Source of the DNA: Bradyrhizobium cenepequi
GTDB lineage: Bacteria > Pseudomonadota > Alphaproteobacteria > Rhizobiales > Xanthobacteraceae
Direction of reading: 5' to 3'
Assembly (NCBI RefSeq): GCF_020329485.1
Contig: NZ_JAGKJI010000019.1
Location: 1 to 64,000, forward strand
Length of the DNA: 64,000 nucleotides
The position numbers were made by a program, and so were the translations under genes. Position 1 is the stretch's first letter; each line of letters begins with the position of its first letter. Shown in pieces: positions 59,361 to 64,000 of the stretch. A model generated the notes under the pieces. The model was not told the DNA's origin. It saw only the letters and a program-made list of their open reading frames with translations, and made no database searches.

Positions 59361-59501
59361 CACCGCCACCCACGTCAACCCTGAGATCACCTCACGCCGT
59401 GCGGCCCGGCGTCCGACGTCGTTGAACTCGCCCAAAATCTGCTCGAAACTCCAGCCGCACGGCCCGCGCAATGTCGCCAGGACAGTGCGCACGTGCGTCA
59501 A
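59271..59501 (-). CDS. Possible small phage-type protein overlapping the cargo gene
   Basis: 76 residues from a TTG. The first 50 residues (THVRTVLATLRGPCGWSFEQILGEFNDVGRRAARREVISGLTWVAVSK) look like a genuine winged-helix-like domain. The rest is antisense to the end of the gene at 58701-59360 and looks accidental. It may be a gene cut by insertion of the cargo. Confidence 0.45.
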   Translation of the reverse strand: MTHVRTVLATLRGPCGWSFEQILGEFNDVGRRAARREVISGLTWVAVSKERRLSDKQPVNGFLFEFELYPNVIVFN

Positions 59502-59640
59502 TCTTCACGGGACCGCCGTCACGATCCTAACCCCAATGCCGTTGTTGTGGGTCATAGGAATTTCTTCCTCTAGTCATAGTCCGGGCGCGTGCGCCACCCG
59601 CTCGGGCCGCCCATGGACAGTACCTTAAGGTTGTAGTCAG

Positions 59641-59792
59641 CAAGGCATGCTTGCCCGAGGGTTGACAGGTGTCCCATTTGGGACACCTGTCGCCTGAAAG
59701 TTGCATGACACGCAGAATGCTTCCCATAGCTGACAACTGGCGCATTTTGCGCCAGTTGTCAGCTGCAAGTTGCAATCCACAAGGCATGCTTC
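59641..59792. repeat. Tandem array of two large perfect hairpins with repeated flanks
   Basis: Hairpin 1 at 59664-59691: GACAGGTGTCCC-ATTT-GGGACACCTGTC. Hairpin 2 at 59730-59762: CTGACAACTGGCGCA-TTT-TGCGCCAGTTGTCAG. Flanking units are related: AAGGCATGCTT at 59642 and 59781, and AAGTTGCATGACACGCAGAATGCTTCC against AAGTTGCAATCCACAAGGCATGCTTCC. The hairpins differ in arm sequence but keep the same plan. They lie at the 3' end of the leftward early operon, so could be terminators, operators or a structured RNA. Confidence 0.8.
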
Positions 59793-59794
59793 CA

Positions 59795-60150
59795 TCAGTT
59801 CATGCTGGCCCGTTCGATCCGCTGCAGCTCAACGAGCGCGGCGGCGGTGACCTCCGGCTCACTGATGTAGCTCTGCAGCTCGGCGTCGAGAGCGCGGACG
59901 AAGTCGGTGGCATCGTCGTAGGTCAAGCCATCAACCGCGATCTCGCGGGCGCGGACCTGCAACACGCTCGCCGTGATGGCCGGATCGAGATGGTTGAGTT
60001 GGCCGATAGATCGGCCAGCAGCGGCCCAGGGATGGCCGACGCCGTGACGGCCAGCTCGGCAAGGTGGAGCGAGCCCGACGCATGGGCGAGGCTCTGCGCG
60101 AAGCCGAGGAAGCATGTTTCGAGATCGGCCGGGGTGATGATGTAGGACAT
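59795..60150 (-). pseudogene. Phage-type protein, frameshifted
   Basis: The start, MSYIITPADLETCFLGFAQSLAHASGSLHLAELAVTASAIPGPLL, is in one frame from the ATG at 60150 (GAGGAGTAACCC before it). The rest, IGQLNHLDPAITASVLQVRAREIAVDGLTYDDATDFVRALDAELQSYISEPEV, is in another frame ending at 59795. A single-base indel near 60000-60030 would join them. Without it the first frame ends at 59923 in random-looking arginine-rich sequence. Function unknown. Confidence 0.7.
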
Positions 60151-60154
60151 TGGG

Positions 60155-60283
60155 TTACTCCTCGTTGTTGGTGACAGATGACAGGTGGTGGGCACTTTCA
60201 CTCTTTGGATCGCAAGAAAGCCGCGCGTCGCGGCTCCCCGACGGGGCCGCCAGCGCAGCCAGTGCACCACTTGCACCAGTCAT
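60155..60283 (-). CDS. Possible very small phage protein
   Basis: 42 residues starting MTGASGALAALAAPSGSRDARLSCDPKSE and ending VTNNEE, with AGGAAAGG before the ATG. The stop lies five bases before the next ATG. Composition is not strongly protein-like; the ribosome site and tight packing are the main support. Confidence 0.38.
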   Translation of the reverse strand: MTGASGALAALAAPSGSRDARLSCDPKSESAHHLSSVTNNEE

Positions 60284-60473
60284 TTTGGCCTTTCCTAAAC
60301 TCCTATAGAAACGCTACTCCTAAACCCTCTTAAGAACTTAACTGGTGATACTGGTGCAGTGGTGATTAAGCCTGCGGCACAGCGGTTTCTTGCATCACCA
60401 CTGCGTCGCTGGCGACTGGTGCGGGCCGCCGAAAACTGGTGATGTTGCTGTCCGGCTCGGCCTCGGCGGCCTC
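60284..60473. other. Region after vapE with an in-frame continuation
   Basis: Immediately after the vapE TAA, the same frame stays open for 35 codons to a TAA at 60366-60368 and encodes EAAEAEPDSNITSFRRPAPVASDAVV. The rest has several CACCAGT/ACTGGTG motifs. Confidence 0.5.
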
Positions 60474-61793
60474 TTAAGCCGCCTCCTGACTGGTGCACCG
60501 GGCGTCCATCTCCAGTTCCCTCTCGGTTGGCACGCGAGCGTACTTCCAGACCCGCTTCTTCACTTTCTCGCCCTGCACCTTGGCCGTGATGGTGACCTGC
60601 TTCCTGTTCCAGCCGAGCCGCCCCATGCAGCGGGCGACGCGGTTCATGGCGGTCTGATCCCACTTCTGCTCATCGAGGCCGATGGCATTCGTGAACACGA
60701 AGTGGATGTCGACTTGGTACGCCGGGTTATCCATCTCCGGCTGGTGCAGGCGGCTGTCGAGGTAATCGGCAATCAGCGGCTCCCAGGGGTCGCTTTGGTA
60801 ACGCGCCTCCTGCTCATCCTTGGCGATGGCGGCAGCGGCCTTGCCGGTTTTGTTTTCGGTGAACCACCACGGCGCGCCAGCTTCATAGAGGACGCGCGCT
60901 CCAGCCCAGAGCATGTCGCGGTCACGCTGCAAGCCCTCGATGTCGATCTTGGTCACCCTGACCGGCTGGAACCGGCGCGCACCGGTCGCATCCTTGAGAT
61001 AGTTCGCCTCGTTCGTCGTTCCGATGAAGATGCAACTGCGCGGGCGCTCGATGACACGACGCCCATAGGGCGGCCGGAAGCGGTCATCGGTGCGCGAGAT
61101 GAATGCCTTGATCTTGGACGCCTCGCTCTTGGTCATCGCGTCCAGTTCGCCAGCCTCGATGCACCAGACCCCGGCGCACTGCATGGCGGCATCCTTGCTG
61201 CCGAAGTCCTCGATGTCGTCGGTGAACCATGGATAGTACAGCGTCTTGATGGCAGTCGATTTCATCAACCCCTGCGGGCCTTCGAAGATTGGCATGTCAT
61301 CGACCTTGCAGCCTGGATCGAAAATCCGGGCGACGCTGGCGATCATCATGTTACGCCCGACCAGCTTGGTGTACTCCGATTGCTCGGCGCCGAAATAAGT
61401 CGAGAGCATCGTGTCGAGCCGCGCAACGCCATCATGCTCAACGCTGAGCAGATAGTCCTGCACGGGATGAAAGCTACGGTCCCGCGCCACCAGTTCAACG
61501 GCCTGCGCCGTCACGGCGGGCGTCACAGCGATGGCTTCCTTGGTCTGCAGCCAATGCGTCGCGGCAATGTCGTCCTGGTCGGTCCATGGACGCGGCTGAA
61601 AATCCGCTTCTTCGATAATCGGCGCCCACGGCGGCACGCCGATCAGCATCGTCTGATGCGCGAACACGTCAAATGCCAGCACGCCGCGCCAGCACGGCGC
61701 ACCACGCAACGCAATCACGACGTTAGCAAGCAGAGGTTTGGGGATGTCGTTCTTGGCGCGGATCAACTCGGCGCGCCAGCCGGTCTTGTCCAT
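60474..61793 (-). CDS. VapE-family phage primase/helicase-like ATPase
   Basis: 439 residues from the ATG at 61793 (GTGGAG upstream; a GTG at 61808 is also open). The helicase core has Walker A FEGPQGLMKSTAIK, Walker B-like GVWCIEAGELDAM, RTDDRFRPPYGRR and SCIFIGTTNEANYLKDATGARRFQPV, the sensor and arginine-finger segment. These are the hallmarks of virulence-associated protein E, common in prophages and satellites for replication. An N-terminal primase domain is not seen. The C-terminus may be shortened by a stop. Confidence 0.92.
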   Translation of the reverse strand: MDKTGWRAELIRAKNDIPKPLLANVVIALRGAPCWRGVLAFDVFAHQTMLIGVPPWAPIIEEADFQPRPWTDQDDIAATHWLQTKEAIAVTPAVTAQAVELVARDRSFHPVQDYLLSVEHDGVARLDTMLSTYFGAEQSEYTKLVGRNMMIASVARIFDPGCKVDDMPIFEGPQGLMKSTAIKTLYYPWFTDDIEDFGSKDAAMQCAGVWCIEAGELDAMTKSEASKIKAFISRTDDRFRPPYGRRVIERPRSCIFIGTTNEANYLKDATGARRFQPVRVTKIDIEGLQRDRDMLWAGARVLYEAGAPWWFTENKTGKAAAAIAKDEQEARYQSDPWEPLIADYLDSRLHQPEMDNPAYQVDIHFVFTNAIGLDEQKWDQTAMNRVARCMGRLGWNRKQVTITAKVQGEKVKKRVWKYARVPTERELEMDARCTSQEAA

Positions 61794-61797
61794 GTGA

Positions 61798-61956
61798 TTA
61801 GGCTCCACCTCGCACGTTGGCGAGCACGCTTCGGTTATCGGAGACTGTTTCTCTTTCTGTTTTCTGTTTCGCTGGTCGCTGTTCGCTGGTCTTCGATTTG
61901 CTGTTTGCGAGTTGCTGGTTTCTGCTTCGTGCTTGCTGTTTTCTGGTCAACGCCAT
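61798..61956 (-). CDS. Small basic protein from a near-heptameric repeat tract
   Basis: 52 residues: an N-terminus MALTRKQQARSRNQQLANSK followed by SKTSEQRPAKQKTERE and ending VLANVRGGA, just ahead of the vapE ATG. The DNA (61845-61948) has a roughly 7-base period of GCTGTTY/GCTGGTC words on the plus strand. It could encode a disordered, basic protein, or be non-coding. No good ribosome site was found. Confidence 0.45.
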   Translation of the reverse strand: MALTRKQQARSRNQQLANSKSKTSEQRPAKQKTERETVSDNRSVLANVRGGA

Positions 61957-62064
61957 GCCATGTTGCTGGCGCCGGAGATCGTTGAGCTAACAAGAGTCGC
62001 GTTCGGTCGGTAAGTTCACAACCCGCAAATTTCGCGTTTGAAAACTGAAATTTCGTGGTGGAGA

Positions 62065-62472
62065 TCAGCCCGTGAATTTGCGGACATCGCGCTTGCTCAA
62101 TCCGATCATCGCGTTCGGCGACGGTCGGCGATGCGGCTCAACCGTGAGTCGGAGCAGCAAGGCGGCCAAGAGCAACGCGCCATTGCTCACGTAGTGGCGC
62201 ATCCCATTCCTACCGCCCCAGCGCTCGGCTTCGTGCTTGAGCCAGTAAGAAGAGAATGTGCCCTTCTTCGTCGGACGAAACATGCGCAGAAAGGCCATTG
62301 CAGTCGCGACTTCGTCGGACCGGATCGGGTTCGGCTCCACCTCGCGAGAACCCCGATAGTGCCGCAAACCATATGCGCACAACTGCGGAAAGCGGCGGTA
62401 CGCCGCCAACGTTTCGCTCGACAATTCGACATCAGTCGAAGTATATTCGTCGTCATCCATTCGGCTGTCCAT
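62065..62472 (-). CDS. Phage-type protein of unknown function
   Basis: 135 residues from the ATG at 62472, which has AGGAAGGAGACC before it; an ATG at 62460 is also possible. DDDEYTSTDVELSSETLAAYRRFPQLCAYGLRHYRGSR, ATAMAFLRMFRPTKKGTFSSYWLKHEAERWGGRNGMRHYVSNGALLLAALLL and the SPNAMIGLSKRDVRKF tail look conserved. It would be the first gene of the leftward early operon. Function not known. Confidence 0.7.
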   Translation of the reverse strand: MDSRMDDDEYTSTDVELSSETLAAYRRFPQLCAYGLRHYRGSREVEPNPIRSDEVATAMAFLRMFRPTKKGTFSSYWLKHEAERWGGRNGMRHYVSNGALLLAALLLRLTVEPHRRPSPNAMIGLSKRDVRKFTG

Positions 62473-62494
62473 GGCTGTTTTGGGTCTCCTTCCT

Positions 62495-62530
62495 GACCGC
62501 CCCGGCCGCCCCGTCGGGGCGGTCTTTTTT
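62495..62530 (+). terminator. Strong rho-independent terminator on the plus strand, no gene upstream
   Basis: GACCGCCCCG-10 nt-CGGGGCGGTC-TTTTTT, a 10-bp GC-rich stem with a six-T tail. It lies between the leftward gene start at 62472 and the rightward gene at 62614. No plus-strand gene ends nearby, so it would stop an antisense or unannotated transcript. Confidence 0.8.
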
Positions 62531-62553
62531 GCGGTTAAGGCTATACGTCCTGA

Positions 62554-62583
62554 CTTGTAACGCACTGCGCATTACGTTACAAG
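62554..62583. promoter_or_regulatory. Probable operator between divergent phage genes
   Basis: CTTGTAACG-12 nt-CGTTACAAG, a perfect 9-bp inverted repeat 31 bases before the MerR-like HTH gene and 82 bases from the divergent start. Size and spacing fit a dimeric regulator. Direct binding by the adjacent HTH protein is inferred. Confidence 0.6.
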
Positions 62584-62613
62584 GTATTCGTAATCCCGAA
62601 TTGGGGGAGACCC

Positions 62614-63081
62614 ATGAAATTCGATATCAAAGCGAAGCGCTTTACGTCTGACGTCGTAGCCGCTGCGGCTGGCTGCTCGGAAGCAACGCTTCGTCAATGG
62701 CGCAATCGGTACGGCTTCCTCGAAGACACCGTGACCGGCGGCATGGAAGTCAAATATTTTTCGCTGCTGGACGTTTGTATCGTCCGCGCAGTGAAGGTCA
62801 TGACGGCCCATGGCCTCGGCGCCGCCGACGCGATCTGGATCGCCCATCATCCCTTTGGGGTCGGCGTGGCACTTCGTTCTCTGCTGAGCGAGGTCGAAGG
62901 TGTTCCGACTTTGCTCGGCATTCAGCCGGGCAATCGCGACAAGGGCGAGAAGTTCACCTTCAGCCTTTTCCGCTCCAAACAGTTCGCTGCAACGATGGCT
63001 GATAGCGGTGGCATCATGACCGTTTTCGATCTGGACGCTGTCAACCAACACGTCCTCAAGTTCTTCGATCGGCAGAAGTAA
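62614..63081 (+). CDS. MerR-like HTH protein of a phage
   Basis: 155 residues. FTSDVVAAAAGCSEATLRQWRNRYGFLEDT is a winged-helix MerR-type HTH, VKYFSLLDVCIVRAVKVMTAHGLGAADAIWIA continues as the helical part, and the rest has no recognised family. It could be a regulator, or, from its place before the portal, a Nu1-like terminase small subunit whose DNA-binding domain has the same fold. GGGGGAGACCC precedes the ATG. The stop overlaps the portal start by one base. Confidence 0.75.
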   Translation: MKFDIKAKRFTSDVVAAAAGCSEATLRQWRNRYGFLEDTVTGGMEVKYFSLLDVCIVRAVKVMTAHGLGAADAIWIAHHPFGVGVALRSLLSEVEGVPTLLGIQPGNRDKGEKFTFSLFRSKQFAATMADSGGIMTVFDLDAVNQHVLKFFDRQK

Positions 63082-64000
63082 TGAACATCCTTCGCCGCAC
63101 CAAGAACGCCCTGCGCGCCGCCGTGCGCTCCTTCAGCGGCTATGACATCACCGGCGGCTCTGGCCGCTGGCCGTCGAGCTACGCGCTGCACGCGCCGATC
63201 AGCCAGCAGCTCGCCGCTAGTCGGCTGGCGTCGCGCAAGATCGCGCATCAGAGCGAGAACAACGCGCTGGTCGCCAGCATCATCCAGCACAGCGTGACCG
63301 CAATCGTCGGTGACGGTCCGACCGTGCGACCGGCGCATCCTGATCCCGAGATCGCCGCGCAACTGCAGGCGGCATGGAATGTGTTCTATACGAAGAGCGA
63401 CATCGAGGGCACGATGTCGCTCGGCGGCTATCTCTCCCGCGTCGCGCGCGGCTTTTACGTTGATGGCGAGAGCTTCACCCAGCTTGTGGTCGATCCCAAC
63501 ACCATGCGCTTGCAACTGCGGCTGCTGACGGCCGATCAAGTTGACTCCAGCAAGACGCTGCCGTCGCTCGGCATGACCGGCGACATGCCGATGATCGTCG
63601 CAGGCGTCGAGTTCGATGCTGACGGTCGTCGTGTTGCTTTTTGGGTATTTCGCACGCCTCCCGATGCGCCGTTTGCGAGCGTCGCGCCCGCCGTGCGCGT
63701 GTCCGCGCTCGATATCTGTCACGTCTTTGAGCCGCGCTTCCCTGGCGTGCCGCGCGGCATGTCGCCGCTGGCGCCGATCGCGGGGCTCGCGCTGCAGCTC
63801 GATGAGGCGGTCGACGCTTCCATCGTCAAGCTGAAGACCACCGCGCTGGTGACGATGCTGCTGCGCGATCTCGATGGCGCCATGCCGTTCGATGAGACCA
63901 CCAATCCAAACGCGCTGTTTCTTGAACCCGGCGCGGTGATGCGCCTGCCGCCCGGCACTGAAGCGAGCTTTCCGCCGATCTCGGAAATGAGCACGGTCGC
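63081..64000 (+). CDS. Phage portal protein, lambda family (runs off the window)
   Basis: At least 306 residues, open to the last base. NALRAAVRSFSGYDITGG, IAHQSENNALVASIIQHSVTAIVGDG, the GRRVAFWVFR strand, and DICHVFEPRFPGVPRGMSPLAPIAGLALQLDEAVDASIVKLKTTALV are characteristic of lambda gpB-type portal proteins, which form the DNA entry ring of the capsid. Its start lies directly after the MerR-like gene; no large terminase gene is seen in front of it, which is unusual. Confidence 0.93.
   Translation, partial: MNILRRTKNALRAAVRSFSGYDITGGSGRWPSSYALHAPISQQLAASRLASRKIAHQSENNALVASIIQHSVTAIVGDGPTVRPAHPDPEIAAQLQAAWNVFYTKSDIEGTMSLGGYLSRVARGFYVDGESFTQLVVDPNTMRLQLRLLTADQVDSSKTLPSLGMTGDMPMIVAGVEFDADGRRVAFWVFRTPPDAPFASVAPAVRVSALDICHVFEPRFPGVPRGMSPLAPIAGLALQLDEAVDASIVKLKTTALVTMLLRDLDGAMPFDETTNPNALFLEPGAVMRLPPGTEASFPPISEMSTV

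Noticed and set aside
59641..59792. Possible CRISPR array
   Set aside because: Only two palindromes with different sequences, and no repeated 25-40-base unit with regular spacers or cas genes.
60390..61985. 531-codon plus frame opposite vapE
   Set aside because: Shadow of the VapE reading frame, which has Walker motifs.

Overview
The window looks like chromosomal DNA of a Bradyrhizobium-type alphaproteobacterium. This rests on GC-rich coding bias, the protein families present (indolepyruvate:ferredoxin oxidoreductase fused to one chain, an ATP12 assembly chaperone, GCG_CRPN and GrlR-type small proteins, a PaoABC-like molybdoenzyme) and several families of short dispersed intergenic repeats of the kind common in these genomes. 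No rRNA, tRNA or CRISPR array was recognised.

Layout. 0.4-7.9 kb: a zinc-independent quinone-reductase-like gene divergent from an HxlR regulator, then htrA-like protease, rarA, a higBA toxin-antitoxin pair wedged in front of an rluC-type pseudouridine synthase, a small secreted protein and ATP12. 8-18.5 kb: a FliK-like/FlhB-C-terminus-like pair, a class D beta-lactamase, an alkylhydroperoxidase-like (CMD) protein, an acyl-CoA carboxylase beta subunit, and many small stand-alone genes (VOC, NIPSNAP, ABM, PEP-mutase-like, an ArsR-type regulator). 18.9-28.3 kb: indolepyruvate oxidoreductase followed by a collinear acyl-CoA cluster (thiolase, DUF35 partner, MaoC hydratase, SDR, DHDPS-like, NUDIX) whose gaps are filled with different repeat families. 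28.4-34.5 kb: a PAS histidine kinase and small proteins. 34.7-39.3 kb: a vapBC-type pair with a frameshifted toxin, then a three-subunit aldehyde/xanthine oxidoreductase. 39.5-49.2 kb: rpsU, cspA, several small genes, a double-barrel outer-membrane protein, a CPBP protease, a hydrolase lipoprotein and an MFS transporter.

49.3-56.3 kb is a rearranged accessory stretch. It has queD, two ICMT-like methyltransferases, a decayed NAD(P)-binding gene, a LysR/RidA pair, a transposase remnant, a duplicated promoter segment, and a compact ECF sigma operon with two small CPxC membrane proteins. A short hairpin element, apparently undescribed, recurs four times here, and a fifth, truncated copy marks an apparent junction near 56,297.

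56.4-64 kb is an integrated element. It begins with cargo-like membrane and coiled-coil genes of unknown function. Then comes a leftward early-type operon with a VapE-family primase/helicase, a frameshifted gene and a pair of near-perfect large hairpins. Last are a rightward MerR-like HTH gene and a lambda-type portal protein that runs off the window. No terminase is visible before the portal, and several genes are damaged, so the element may be partly degenerate.
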